The notes under the pieces: model-generated | Told to the model about the DNA's origin: nothing | What the model saw: only the letters and a program-made list of their open reading frames with translations | Database searches by the model: none | DNA from: Chamaecrista fasciculata | Taxonomy: Eukaryota > Streptophyta > Magnoliopsida > Fabales > Fabaceae | Assembly (NCBI GenBank): GCA_003254925.1 | Contig: QANZ01003782.1 | Coordinates: 1 to 64,000, forward strand | Reading direction: 5' to 3' | Length of the DNA: 64,000 nt | Position numbers and translations under genes: made by a program | Shown: piece after piece, positions 46,422-57,911 of the stretch | How positions within the stretch are numbered: position 1 is the first letter of the stretch | How the letters are laid out: each line of letters starts with the position of its first letter

Positions 46422-49400
46422 ATGGATGACGCCATAATCCAAAGACAATACCATCTGAAGCATTGTGTGCCATTGTCTCGAGTTCGAATATCACACAACA
46501 ATCCCAACCTCTTCTGTAATTTGGGCTTCTGGGTTTCCAAAGTCTCCGAAGGCTTTTGCTTGAAATCCATTGATTGTACCAATACCAACAATATTACCGA
46601 CTCTGCTTTTCAATATTCTTCACCCCCTCCACAACAACGAGCTTCATCATCATCATCAATGGAGGATTTCATTAATGTCACTCCCAAGAAGAAAGATGGC
46701 CACCGTGACAGCAGTTGCAGCTCCGATTTCCTCTCGTCGGAGACGCCGACGAGGAATGAAGAACAGAGTCGGAGCAGCACGACAGAGTCGTCGGCATCGG
46801 CTTCGGCTTCGGCTTCGTCACCGCCGTCCGTGGGATGGCCGGTTGAGAAAATTGTTTCTCTGAATTGTAGGGATTCTTCTCGTGGAGTCCAAGATTGTAA
46901 GAAGAAACAGTTGATGGTGGTGGTGGGTACCAAGAAACAGGACATAGTATTGCCAGGTATGGTAAAAAATATTTGTGAGGGACCAAATTGAGAGAAAGAT
47001 AATACTTAAGGGACTAAAATAGGGTTTTAATCGTATGATACTTGTCTCATCTTTGTGTATTCATGTGTGTGTGAGAGAATTAAAGATTTAAACTTTGAAT
47101 GTTAGAGATGGAAATGATGAGGGAAAGGTTTGCAAGATTGTTGCTTGGCGAAGACATGTCTGGTTGTGGAAACGGGGTGGCACCTGCCTTGGCTATATCG
47201 AATGCCATAACAAATCTATGCGGTAATTAATTAACAGTTCGATATCGTGATTTTCTATGTGTATGTGTTTTTTAGTTTGTTTGGTTAATAAATTTTGAAT
47301 TGATTGAATTTTGCAGGCACATTGTTTGGGCAAATTCTGAGATTAGAGCCTGTGGGTGAGGGGAAGAAGGCAATTTGGAGAAGAGAGATGGAGTGGCTTC
47401 TTAGTGTGAGTGATCATATCGTTGAATTAGCACCCACTTGCCAGACTCATTCAGATGGAACCAAACTTGAGGTACAACCTCTGATTAATCAATCAATCTT
47501 GATTCTTTGTTTCTGATTAATCATTAATCATTATTCTTTGTTTTTGACTATGGATCAGATCATGAGTTGTAGACCCCGGTCAGATCTTTATGTGAATCTG
47601 CCAGCTCTACGCAAATTAGATAACATGCTTCTTGTAAGTGAGCTTTCAAAGTTTCATCAATCTATGTATATACATATTCAATATTCATTCATTCAGTTTC
47701 AAGAAAAACATATTTGAGAAAACCTACTATTTTGTCCTTGAATTTACACTGCGTCAATTAGCCGTCCTTAAATAATCGAAATACACAATTTGGTCACGGA
47801 AACATTTCAATTATCAACTATTTGATCTTTAGTGACGATTTAGTCTGTGAATGTGAATTAATTTTATAATTTTTGGTCCTTCAATTTGTACTAAATTAAT
47901 TCTATCTGGTCCTTAAATTGAATTAATTTTATACTTTTTGGTCCCTAAATTTGGACTAAATTAATAGTATTTGGTCCCTGAATTTGAACTAACTTTATAC
48001 TTTTTGTCCTTGAGTTTATACTAAATTTATACTATTTGATCATTTTGTATTTTCTGGCCCTTGAGTTTGACTCAGAGACCAAATCACTGACAATTGTAAT
48101 AATTTTAGGATTGAGTAGTATATTTTGATTATTCCAAAATTAATTTGTTGATTCGGTGTAAATTGAAGTGTAGGTTTTCTCAACATATTTATATGTATGA
48201 TGTCTAATATAATAATATAATGACTGGTGGATTTGGGGTGTGGCAGGAGATATTGGATGGTTTTGTGAATACTGAGTTCTGGTATGTGGACCAAGGTGTT
48301 GTTGGTGGGCCACATGGTGCTACTACTGATGACTCATCACCATCACCATCATCATCATCATCATCTTCCATAGGAATAGGAAGAGGAAGAAGAGGAAGAG
48401 GAGGGAAGAGAGAAGAGGAAAAATGGTGGCTTCCTGTACCACGAGTCCCTCCATGTGGCATCCATCAAAGACTAAGAAAGAAGTTGCAGAACAAGCGAGA
48501 TTGCACACACCAAATACAAAAGGCTGCCATGGCCATAAACACTGCCACTTTAGCTGACATGGACATCCCAGACTCATACTTAGAGTCTCTTCCAAAGGTA
48601 TATAAAATAAAGTAGTCCCTAAAAGATGATAGTGATTTCTTAATTTAGTCCCTAGAGGGTTAAAGATGCAATTACAATCCATTTGATACTTTTGTTAAAG
48701 ACACTAACTGAAATTAGATGACAAATAAACCTAATGAGTTTCTAGATTTTGTCAACATTACACTTAATACTTAACTATTGATGTTAGAAAATTATAGAGA
48801 AAACCTATTATTTTGTCCATGAATTTATACCGAGTCAACTATTCAGTCTCTGAATAGTTTTGGTCCCTGAATTTGTACTAAATTAATATTATTTGGTCCC
48901 TGAAATTTGAACTAATTTTATATTTTTTGGTATTTGAATTTGTACTAAATTTATACTATTTGGTCCTTGAATTTGTATTTTTTTTATTCCTAAATTTGAC
49001 CCAAGGACTAAATCGTCGAGAGTTACAATAATTTAGGGACTGAGTAGTATATTTTGATTATTCAGGGACTGATTAGTTGACTCAGTGTAAATTAAGGGAC
49101 CAAATAGAAGGCCTTCTCAAAATCATATTTGCCATTATTAGATTTAAATTAATATCCTAATATGTTGGCCAGAAAAAAAAATTAATATCCTAATAAAAAG
49201 ACCAAATTGTTTGTAATTGTTTATTTTAGGGACTATATTGAGAAATTGATCATTCTTGGAAGGCCATATTATTCATTGTATAGTATTAGTTCTTTATGAA
49301 GCATGATCCCATTCTCATAAATATATCCAACTTGGATGATATTTTCAGACTGCACGAGCCTGCTTGGGGGATGTTATATATGGGCACATTACATCAGATC

Positions 49401-50783
49401 AGTTTTCTTCAGAGTGTGTGATAGATTGTCTTGATGTGTCCTCTGAACATCAAGCTATTGAGATTGCTGACAAAGTGGAAGCTTCCATTCACATTTGGCA
49501 TAGAAGAGCAAATATTAGACCTTCCTTTAGTAGTAGTAATAATAGTAGCAATAGTAGTAGTACTAGTAGTACAGCAAGATACAGTACAAAAACATCATGG
49601 GAAATGGTGAAGGATCTCATGGTGGATGGAGAGAAATGGGAATTACTGGCAGAGAGAGCAGAAAGCATTTTGGTTTCCTTGAGACAACGTTTTCCTGGTC
49701 TCCCTCAAACAACCTTGGACATCACCAAAATCCAACACAACAAGGTCAGTCACTCTCCTGCATTTTTCAACTACATTATACATAAGCTAAATTGCACCAA
49801 AACCACCTAAATTTTAGGTCCTCAATTTCAAATTTTGACAGAGAGGCCCTTGAGTTCTCAAATTTGCTCACTTAAGACTCCTGAATTTTAAAATTTAACA
49901 AATAGACTTCAAGAACTTTCAACTGTGCTCACTTAAGACTCCTAAATAGCTTCATTATTTTGAAAGTTCAGGGGTCTTGAGTGAATAAAACTAGAAGCTT
50001 AAGGTCTATCTATCAAGTTTTAAAATTCAAAGGTCCTAAATAAGCAAAATTGAAAACTTAAAGGACGTGTCTATCAAATTTTAAAACTTAATGGTATTTT
50101 CTATTCTAAACCTAAAACTCAAGGATCGTATAAAGTAAACTAACAATTTGGTTATTGAAAAATCACCAAACTAACAACTCGATCGGTCTCTAAAGGATTG
50201 AAATGTACAATTTAGTTCCTGAAAGATTAAAACAATATATTATTTAGTCCATAAAAAGTATATTATTTTAATCTTTCAAGAATGAATTCTCAGCTCAATA
50301 ATTTTTGAGAGATTAAATTAATAGTTTACTCGATCGAAGTATGTGTTATATAATGTTTGTTTGTAGGATGTTGGGAAGGCGATTCTGGAGAGTTACTCAA
50401 GAGTATTGGAGAATGTGGCGTATAACATAGTGGCTCGAATCGATGATGTGATGTATGTGGATGACTTGACCAAGTATTCTGGTGATCGTTTCACAATGCC
50501 TATGCCAACCACTCCATCCAGAGCATCAATGGGCACACCATGTAGGACTTCTTTCACTAGTAATACACCAACAATGACAATGACTCCCACAAGAGTTCCC
50601 AAGAGTCCTTTGAAGGCAGAAAATGGAAATACTAATACTAATACTTCTTCATTCATGAAAAGTCCTCAACGTACTAGTGCCAAGAGGATTTTGACAGATT
50701 TTCTTACCATTGAGAGACCCGAGCTCACAACAACCAAGACGACCTTTAAGGAATTGTCAGCATTTGAACTGAAATTGACTTAG
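46422..50783 (+). CDS. ROPGEF: Rop guanine nucleotide exchange factor (PRONE domain), seven exons
   Basis: Exons 46422-46956, 47106-47222, 47317-47471, 47559-47633, 48247-48597, 49349-49744 and 50367-50783 join in frame with GT-AG introns to 681 residues. The catalytic PRONE domain runs from about residue 179 ([20 protein letters not shown]) through [64 protein letters not shown] and [14 protein letters not shown] to about residue 580 ([14 protein letters not shown]). It loads GTP on ROP GTPases at the plasma membrane, for polarity and receptor-kinase signalling. The variable N- and C-termini are Ser/Thr-rich, as in the ROPGEF5/7-like group. A Ser and Arg/Gly stretch interrupts the domain at residues 320-345. 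The first ATG gives a long N-terminus; MEDF at residue 80 (46659) is an alternative start nearer family length. Confidence 0.93.
47716..48181. mobile_element. MULE-like MITE, family B copy 2, in ROPGEF intron 4
   Basis: Begins GAGAAAACC and ends GGTTTTCTC, with the exact 9-base flank repeat AACATATTT (47707-47715, 48182-48190). The left arm repeats TTTGGTCC(C)T(G/A)AATTT units; the right arm is their partial inverse. It makes up most of the 613-base intron. Confidence 0.82.
48797..49118. mobile_element. MULE-like MITE, family B copy 3, in ROPGEF intron 5
   Basis: Begins GAGAAAACC and ends GGCCTTCTC; flanks AAAATTATA/AAAATCATA (48788-48796, 49119-49127) differ at one base. It is a shorter version of the intron 4 element with the same TGGTCCCTGAATTTGTACTA units, and an independent insertion because its flank differs. 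Confidence 0.75.
49785..50335. repeat. Two degenerate inverted repeats in ROPGEF intron 6
   Basis: 49785-50105 carries GCTCACTTAAGACTCCTGAA and AGTTCAGGGGTCTTGAGTGA, inverse halves around 49955. 50110-50335 carries AACTAACAATTTGGTTATTG and the inverse TAAATTAATAGTTTAC, related to the repeats at 4965 and 24900. Ends are not sharp. Confidence 0.5.
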
Positions 50784-50862
50784 CCCATGTATATATTATG
50801 TATGATCTATGATGGACTTAGATAGTGTCTTACTATCTTTGGATGACAAAAGTAAGAAATTT

Positions 50863-50934
50863 GGGGCATTCCGAGAATTGAACTCGGGACCTCTCGCACC
50901 CTAAGCGAGAATCATACCACTAGACCAAATGCCC
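50863..50934 (-). tRNA. tRNA-Pro(AGG): tRNA-Pro (anticodon AGG)
   Basis: On the minus strand the 72 bases fold as a full cloverleaf: acceptor GGGCATT pairs with AATGCCC, anticodon stem CTCGC/GCGAG encloses loop TTAGGGT with anticodon AGG, and the T stem CCGAG/CTCGG encloses TTCAATT. Boxes A (TGGTCTAGTGGTA) and B (GAGTTCAATTC) are present, and a TTTT run follows within about 15 bases, as for pol III termination. No intron. It lies 79 bases beyond the ROPGEF stop codon, antisense to that gene's likely 3' UTR. Confidence 0.95.
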
Positions 50935-50939
50935 ATTTT

Positions 50940-51790
50940 GGGACTGTTACTTTATCTATATTTAATTGAATTGTAGCATCATCTAATATGGGAAGATGTT
51001 GAGTGCTTCCACTCAGTCCATTTTTATGCTACAATTGAGAAGCAAAATCCCCACTTTACCCCCAACCTCCAATCATGGTCCATAAGAATATAAGATCTTT
51101 CTCTATTTTGAAGCTCAACTACTACCAACGAGACACATTTCCTTTCATTTTCTCTCTTTTTTTTTTCCCATTTCTAAATAATAATAAAATAATAAAAACT
51201 TTTGATATGGTTCTAAATAAAATTTAATTATTTTTTAATTAATTCATTTTTATAATATTATTTTATATATCATATATATTTTAATATAAAAACAAGTTAA
51301 GTAAAATCCTTTACAACTATCTTTACTATAAAAACAAATTAATAAATCAATTTTAGTTGATATTTTTGATAAAAAAACTAAATTAATTGCAATTAACCTT
51401 TATAAAATATAATTTTCTTTTGAAGACTAAATTGAAAGATTTACAATATTTTAAAAAATGAATGATTAATTGATATTAAGAGAAAAGCACAATCACCGAC
51501 TATTTGTGTATGGAAAATTTTTATTGGCACCACACTCATCATTATGTTTGAGGTAATAGAAGGTGAGGTGGCAGGAGAAGAAGCAATTTTTTTTGTGAGC
51601 AATTGTGAGTAATGGCAACATCTGGAAAAAGAATGGCCTTAGCAAGGACACCACCTACCTTAATGTGTTCATACTTGAAGAAAGCTAACAAATTTAATAT
51701 CAAAGTGGTGCAATAAGAAGCCCCATCATCATTAATCCTAGTGCAAACTCCATTATCATTCCCAGGTGGGTGACTAGACCAACCACTTTT
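50940..51790. other. Intergenic region between tRNA-Pro and the LTP gene
   Basis: AT-rich without recognisable features until the promoter zone of the LTP gene. Confidence 0.45.
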
Positions 51791-51797
51791 CCTTAGG

Positions 51798-51806
51798 CTA
51801 TAAAAA
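51798..51806 (+). promoter_or_regulatory. TATA box of the lipid transfer protein gene
   Basis: TATAAAAAC about 100 bases before the start codon, placing transcription start near 51830 and giving a short leader of about 70 bases. Spacing and sequence fit a plant TATA promoter. Confidence 0.6.
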
Positions 51807-51898
51807 CCCCATAACGCTTAAAATGTTATTGCATTGAATTGTAAGACAATATTGAAGAACAAGAAGTAGTAGTATCTATATAGTACAAGTTCATTGAA

Positions 51899-52749
51899 AT
51901 GGAGGCTTCATTGAAATTCATGTTCTTTCTTGGGCTGCTTGTTTTGTTTGTGAGCATTGGAAGGTTTGAGAGAGTGGAGGGTGCAGGGGAATGTGGTAAG
52001 GGTACCACACCAGATAATGAGGCTCTCAAGCTTGCTCCTTGTGCTACAGCAGCACAAGATGCAAGTGCTAGTGTCTCTCAGAGCTGCTGTGATCAGGTCA
52101 AGAAGATTGGGCAGAACCCGAGCTGTCTTTGCGCCGTCCTCCTCTCCAACACCGCCAAGAGCTCCGGCGTCAACCCTCAGATCGCCCTCACCATCCCCAA
52201 GCGCTGCAACTTTGTTAACCGCCCTATCGGTTACAAGTGTGGACGTAAGTATAAATACATGGTTATGGAGAGCTTGAGTGCTCCAAAATGATTCATGAAA
52301 CTAGATCCTCTGTCATTGAATTTTTAGAGTTCTTTGCATTTAGGTACTTTTAGAGGATAAAATTGAAACTGTAAGTTTCAAATGTTAATGAAATTTTGTT
52401 TCATTTTTTCACCCACCATAAAATTGCCTAAATGCAGAGAAGTTTAGGAGATTCAATGACAGAGGATCCAACTCCAAATTTATAGAAAGATAAAGAAAAA
52501 CACTACCTTAGAATCACCCTAAATATATACATACATATATATATATATCACTTCAATTTCTCTGTTTTTTCATAACTCATATGCCTTATCTAGATTTTGG
52601 ACTTGCACTTTGTTTGAGTCTATAGGTTTACTTAACTTTAACTTTGTTACTAAAAGCTTCAATTCCAGTTCTCTAATCTCAGTTTTCCTTATATCAGTTA
52701 ATTTCTGACTCAAGAATTGCTGATTTTTGCAGCTTACACTTTGCCTTGA
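51899..52749 (+). CDS. Non-specific lipid transfer protein (DIR1-like type), two exons
   Basis: Exons 51899-52244 and 52733-52749 join in frame (donor C|GTAAGT, acceptor TTTGCAG) to 120 residues ending KCGPYTLP. Residues 1-28 are a hydrophobic signal peptide (MEASLKFMFFLGLLVLFVSI..), so the protein is secreted to the apoplast. The mature part has the eight-cysteine motif at 32, 48, 63, 64, 76, 78, 103 and 114 (C-C-CC-CxC-C-C), which forms four disulphides around a lipid-binding cavity. Spacing and the YTLP end are like the small DIR1-like group rather than classical type 1. A tiny last exon coding only the C-terminus is common in this family. The intron holds a small MITE. Confidence 0.92.
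52303..52470. mobile_element. Small palindromic MITE in the LTP intron
   Basis: GATCCTCTGTCATTGAAT..TGCATTTAGG on the left is inverse to CCTAAATGCA..ATTCAATGACAGAGGATC on the right, arms of about 42 bases with a few mismatches. Flanking duplication is not clear. Confidence 0.65.
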
Positions 52750-54145
52750 AAAGCTAGCTGAGAGCTAATGGGAGGCACCAATTGCTGTTACTAGCAATTA
52801 CTGTCTTGTAACTTCTGATCAATAAGAGCTACCAGCTCACTTGTGTCCATCCTTTATACAATACATGCACTCCATCTCTATTTCTCTCAATCTCTATCTA
52901 TAATACATATATATATACTACTGTATCTTTTCACCAAACTGACTCTAAGGCATAGTAAAACTAGCTTAAAACCAGACATGTGCACAAACTAACACAAACA
53001 TAGATAAGCTAACCCACCATGCCAAAAAAGGACAAAACAAAAAGGGCCATTCCCTTATATGTACAAACTTCGAAAGAAAATTGGAATCTTTAAAGCATAG
53101 GAAGTGAGAGATGCGGTGGGACAGTGAATTATACATCAGTGTCTGAGTAATATCTTTGTTCTCAAGAAAGAAAATAAAGGATCTTTCTTCTTCTTTAACG
53201 ACCAGACACAACAACCGCTAAAGGTCTTTGTCCCACATTGATGGATAAGGATAAAATTGAGACACAATGTTCATCCTGCATTTTTTCATTGGAGGAATAA
53301 CATGAGACTCTGAAGATTTAGGATAAGCAGAAACTGAATGGTCAAGTTCGTTAATAAACTATTGGATAAGTTTCCAGATAAACTATATGCTTTCTGGCCA
53401 CACTCATTGAAGACTGTTTTTAACTTTTTGCAGTGCCTGACAATCCCTGGTTCAAGAACTAGGTATAGTTCTATTGAAAAGTTCCTGTCTGGTTAAGTAT
53501 ATCTAATTTTGCTTCCTCAGAATTTATGATTGTGAACAAGTCTGATTATCAAATGATATGAAAACGTCAAAATAAGTAAATTCACAACAAATTTATAGTC
53601 CTTAAAAACCAGTTCATTAACTTGACAATTGGGTAAGAACTCCTTCACATTCTCATCACGTCTATAATACCAAGTATAATTAGAAATGATATTAATTTCA
53701 GATCCAGTCGCAGAAGTTAGAAAAGCTAATGATATGATATTATCACATCTGATTCACAAATTACAAAGCAGATGATAAACCAGTAGAGTTTCTCTAATCA
53801 AAGTGAAAATCATTTCAAAGATTTAACCATAAAGGATTAGCTAATGATAGAGTTTTTAACTACTAAGACCTAAGAACAACGTTGTCTACAATAAAACCAA
53901 AAGAAATACGCATAATTACAAGTTCACAGAATGATTGTGACTGTTTTGGCTGGATAAAGCAAGTAGTCTTCAACTTTGTTTATCCTACTGTAATGATGAC
54001 TCTAAGCTGCTACTTATTCTATCTTCCTATTTACCTGCAATTTATGAAATTGAAAATTACACACAAAACATAACTAGACACAGCATTAATCTCACAACAA
54101 AAATGAAAATTACCTTAACCAGCACGTCTATTTGCAAGTATTATC
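52750..54145. other. Intergenic region between convergent genes
   Basis: Holds the 3' ends of the LTP gene and, from the other side, of the gene at 54146-55276. Frames at 52966-53214 (-) and 53882-54073 (+) show no family resemblance. Confidence 0.5.
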
Positions 54146-55276
54146 TTAATAATAGAAAGATCCTGTGGACAGAAATTTATAAAAAAAATTAAGAGAATTC
54201 AGAAAATTACACAATAAAATTCATTTCCAGAATATCACAGCACATATCTGTTACAAATATATATATATATATATATACCTTGCCACCAGATATATATATA
54301 TATATACCTTGCCACCAGTTGCCTATTGGAGCAACTTCTGGATCATTTTCATCCACTTTTTTCTTTTCCTGGAAAATATACAAAAAGAAATATATATATT
54401 TAGTTTATAAGAGCTGCAAGAGTTTATCAACCAAAATAAATGATAATCAAGATAACTATACACTGGTGATTCTGTAATCTAATCATGCCCTTGAAACACT
54501 TATAGAGATATAAGAATTAAAAAAACTTTAAAAACACTTGCCGAAGATTTTGATCCTACCTTCTCTTTAGTTTCAGGAGGAATAAATACAGGATCCCGGC
54601 CACCATAATAGATTGATGAACATAGGTTGCAAGGGTAATTTTTCTCCTGAAACATGAAACTCTTTTCCTCAATTGATTCTTCGCTCTCATTTAGATGTGG
54701 AATCCCCGAGGCAAATATATCATCTTTAACACAAAGAAAGGAAAAGAAAATAAACCACCAGTTTATATATATGCAAAACCTCATGAAACTCCTAAACTTG
54801 TTAATAGAAGAGAGGATTTCATAGTAACTATTAGACAGATAGTTAGGAATTAGTATATACATGCAAAATCTCAAGATACCCAAAATTGAATAGATAACAA
54901 AATCTATAAGGATAAAGCTTGAACCAGAGTACACATACATACCTACAGTTCCTATTCGGTGGAACCATGGTTCAGGAGGAGCCCATTCTTTCCAAAATTC
55001 CTAAACCAACACAAGCAAGAAAAATCTTAGTGAAGTTAATGGAGTTAAAATAAACTTGATATAACTTCATCATCAGCTAAAAATGCAGAAAAAACACATA
55101 TTATAGGAGTTTTCAGCAAATAATGAAATCTTTACCTTAGGAGGATGAGGAGCAAGTAATTTCTCGATCACATAATTCCGGCCACCAAATGGGTCATATT
55201 CCTCGACTTGTAAGCCATCAGAGGTGAGGGAGGAAGAAGGATTAGATGATGAACCCTCTAGCTTTTTTCCTCCCAT
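54146..55276 (-). CDS. Small conserved-looking plant protein of unknown function, five exons
   Basis: Minus-strand exons 55276-55136, 55000-54943, 54723-54560, 54368-54308 and 54162-54146 join in frame with GT-AG introns to 146 residues. I do not recognise the family. The protein starts with a Ser-rich polar stretch, then EEYDPFGGRNYVIEKLLAPH, an aromatic segment EFWKEWAPPEPWFHRIGTVD, a possible metal or disulphide pair PCNLC near residues 97-101 followed by SSIYYGGRDPVFIPPETKEK, and a short tail NWWQGSFYY. No signal peptide or membrane segment is visible. Five short exons with clean frame joins argue for a real gene. The end of exon 4 with its donor site is duplicated 29 bases downstream, so an alternative C-terminus is possible. 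Confidence 0.75.
54278..54318 (-). repeat. 29-base tandem duplication of an exon end and splice donor
   Basis: On the minus strand CTGGTGGCAAGGTATATA occurs twice, 29 bases apart, separated by TA repeats. Both copies offer a GT donor for exon 4 of the 146-residue gene. Confidence 0.75.
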
Positions 55277-55790
55277 TGTGTTTTCTTCTTTCTTTAAACC
55301 CCTAAAATCAAATCTATGGACTCAATCGCTGAAATAAGAGTGAGATTTATAAGAGAGGACAATCCCACCACACCGACTAAGAGAATGAGACAAACCCAAT
55401 TGAAAATTTTTGTGGGAAACAAACGGGGTGAACTAGAAAACGGAATTCAGAGAGAGGATCTTTTTTTTTGAAATGATACGAAATGAAACCCATTTTTATA
55501 AGGCAAAAAAGAAGGTAAAAGTTTTTTTTTTTTTGATTTTCTGACTGGTTATCGATTCGATTATTTACTTATCTTTCGCGATTTTCTAGTTGGAAAAAGA
55601 AATGATTTTGCTTTCGTTGCCGACGAGTCGCATCGTCAGATAGACACCGAGAAGATGAAAAAGAAAAACGGATTTGCTTATTTGTTTGTTGCGTTTCTTT
55701 CTCAATCTTCTCACTTCGCGCCACATGGATCAACTGCTCAGGTGGGACCTACTCAGTGTATAAAACGAATTTTTTCACTTTATTTTTTTT
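55277..55790 (-). promoter_or_regulatory. Upstream region of the 54146-55276 gene
   Basis: 5' leader and presumed promoter on the minus strand; no clear TATA box. A GC-richer patch lies at 55600-55740. The next element starts at 55791. Confidence 0.35.
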
Positions 55791-56347
55791 GGTAAATTAT
55801 ACTTTGGTACCCTTTAGTTTGACCTCATTCCACTTTAGTAGCCTGTGGTTTAAAACGTGACACTTTGGTATCCTGAGGTATATATCGTTAACACTTTGGT
55901 ACCCTGAATAATTTTTTCGTTAAATTTGGACGGAATTTTTCATGTGCATCGCACGTTCATCTCACATGCTTCACTAAAATTCGATTTTCTTTCATTTTTG
56001 GTCAAAACAAAGATTAAATACAATCTATTGGCAAAAAAAAAAACAAGATTAAATACAATCTAGATTTCGAAAAATACCTTTAAAACCTGAGAAATTCGAG
56101 AGGTATTTTTTGAAATCCAAATTACTTTTGATCTTTGTTTTAGCCAAAAGTTAAAAAAAAAAAAGCAAGTTTTAGTGAGACATGTCAGATACACATGCAA
56201 AATCCCGTCCAAATCTAACAAAAAATTGTTTAGAGTTTCAAAGTGTTAACGGTACATACCTCAGGGTACCAAAGCGTCACGTTTTAAACCATATAGTATC
56301 AAAGTGGAATAAAGTTAAACCACATGGTACCAAAGTGTAATTTATCC
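55791..56347. mobile_element. Foldback MITE, family D copy 3 (long form)
   Basis: GGTAAATTATACTTTGGTACC at the left end is inverse to GGTACCAAAGTGTAATTTATCC at the right. The arms carry AAACGTGACACTTTGGTA and TACCTCAGGGTACCAAAG. The centre (55930-56210) adds inverted TTTTCATGTGCATC/GATACACATGC-like halves absent from the shorter copies at 13127 and 26954. Confidence 0.75.
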
Positions 56348-57190
56348 TTTTTTTTTTTAATGTTCAAGTATTTAAATAAAAAAATACCATAAAATGTTTT
56401 TTCTTCCATATTTAAAAAATAATGTGTAAATATTGTATTATAAATAAAAAAAGAAGCCCAAGATAAAAATAAAATTGAGAAGTAGTTCACTATTTCTAAT
56501 TTTTCAAAAGATGCAGTAAGGAAATAGTTTTATACAAATTTTAGAATAAATTAATGATAATATTCCGTTTTTAAAAGATATCATTATAACTAATTTGATT
56601 ATTTAGTTAAGATACCGAATGAAATCTAATAGGATATCTAATGCATGTAAGTCAAGATTTTGTTGATATTACACTTTTTGTTGTAAAAATATATGATAAA
56701 AATATCCGAGGGTTCTAAATAATATATATGATAAAAATATATGAGTCCTTCTACTATGTGCCCTTAAGACACATGTTAAGGTTTCTTTTAATTGGTCAAG
56801 TGAGTTTTCAAACATTAAAAATTATCTTTTAAATGAATTTTTGTAGATTTCAAGATATGAGATGCTCTATTAACCAATCAAAAGAAACCTTAAAATATAG
56901 CACATGTTAGATAAATCCAAAATATATTTATGGTTAAATTTAAATTAATATTCTATTGACAAGGAATTATTCTAAGTGTTAATTCAAAGAACTCTCACTC
57001 TTACATCATAGTCAAGTGTCCGACACCTATCGAATGTGGTTTAATCGAGTAAAGTTATGATACCAGATGATCAATTGAAAAAATTAAGGTCAAAATACAT
57101 ATTCGTGCTCATTTTCAATTTCATTTCATATATTTTTTTGTTCTTGCACTTTTGATTTTTTATTTTTGGGTCATGAATAAAATTGGACCG
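56348..57190. mobile_element. Intergenic, with a hairpin MITE at about 56750-56925
   Basis: CACATGTTAAGGTTTCTTTTAATTGG (56770-56795) is inverse to CCAATCAAAAGAAACCTTAA..CACATGTTA (56875-56915), with a short AT-rich loop. The rest is AT-rich without features. Confidence 0.5.
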
Positions 57191-57906
57191 TGTTGAGTCT
57201 CTGATTTAATATTTGTAGACTCGGGCTGGCCGGATATACTTGTTATATATATATATATATTTATAAATAAATACTTTCTTTACAAAATATTCTTTTTTAT
57301 TGTAGAAAAATATATATTATTATTTTTGCTGATTGTATATTAAAAAAATATATTGAATATATAATTAATTTCAATTAAATTAATATTTTTTTAAAAAAAT
57401 TAAATTAAATATTTTTATTAATAAAAAAATTATTAAAGTGATTCAAAATTAATTTTTTAATCAATATATACAAGTTAAAAATCATATAGAATGAATAAAT
57501 GGTTTAAGTAAATAAATATTAAAATTTTGGCAAGGTTAGACTCGATGGCCCGGCCCGACCTCAGTTTGACTGAGCCAGGTTTCGAATCTGACTAAAACCT
57601 GTACCGGCTCGGCCTGTGTGAACCTCTATCAATAGACATGAGGCCAAATCTGTAACAACAAAAAATGAGACCAATTCTGCATTTGACCTAAAGATATGGG
57701 ACTCAAAGTGCAACGAAAAAATATATAGAACCAAATTGAAAACTTAGCATAAAATATGAGACCAAATTTATATTTAATCAATATTCTAATGAAAAATCAA
57801 ATTGAATTAATAATATCTTTAAGAAATTCAATCTTATAGTTATATGTTTAAATATTAAATTAAAAACTTATCATTTTTTAAAAATTAAATCATTAATTTG
57901 CTGGAA
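57191..57906. repeat. Degenerate repeats upstream of the copia element
   Basis: GACTCGGGCTGGCCGG (57220) and GATGGCCCGGCCCGA..CCGGCTCGGCC (57545-57620) are partly inverse halves of a possible element; similar GGACCGGACCGG motifs occur at 62945-63060. 57630-57780 is the right arm of foldback family C (GACATGAGGCCAAATCTG, AAATATGAGACCAAATTTAT). Confidence 0.45.
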
Positions 57907-57911
57907 ACTTT

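Noticed and set aside
46570-46986. Other frames overlapping ROPGEF exon 1 on both strands
   Set aside because: Shadows of the coding exon; only the frame joined to the PRONE domain is supported.
48040-48682. Minus-strand frames over ROPGEF exon 5
   Set aside because: Shadows of the exon, with runs caused by the TCATCA repeat.
52966-53214. 82-codon minus-strand frame with hydrophobic end
   Set aside because: No family resemblance, no splice continuity with the neighbouring gene, AT-rich context.
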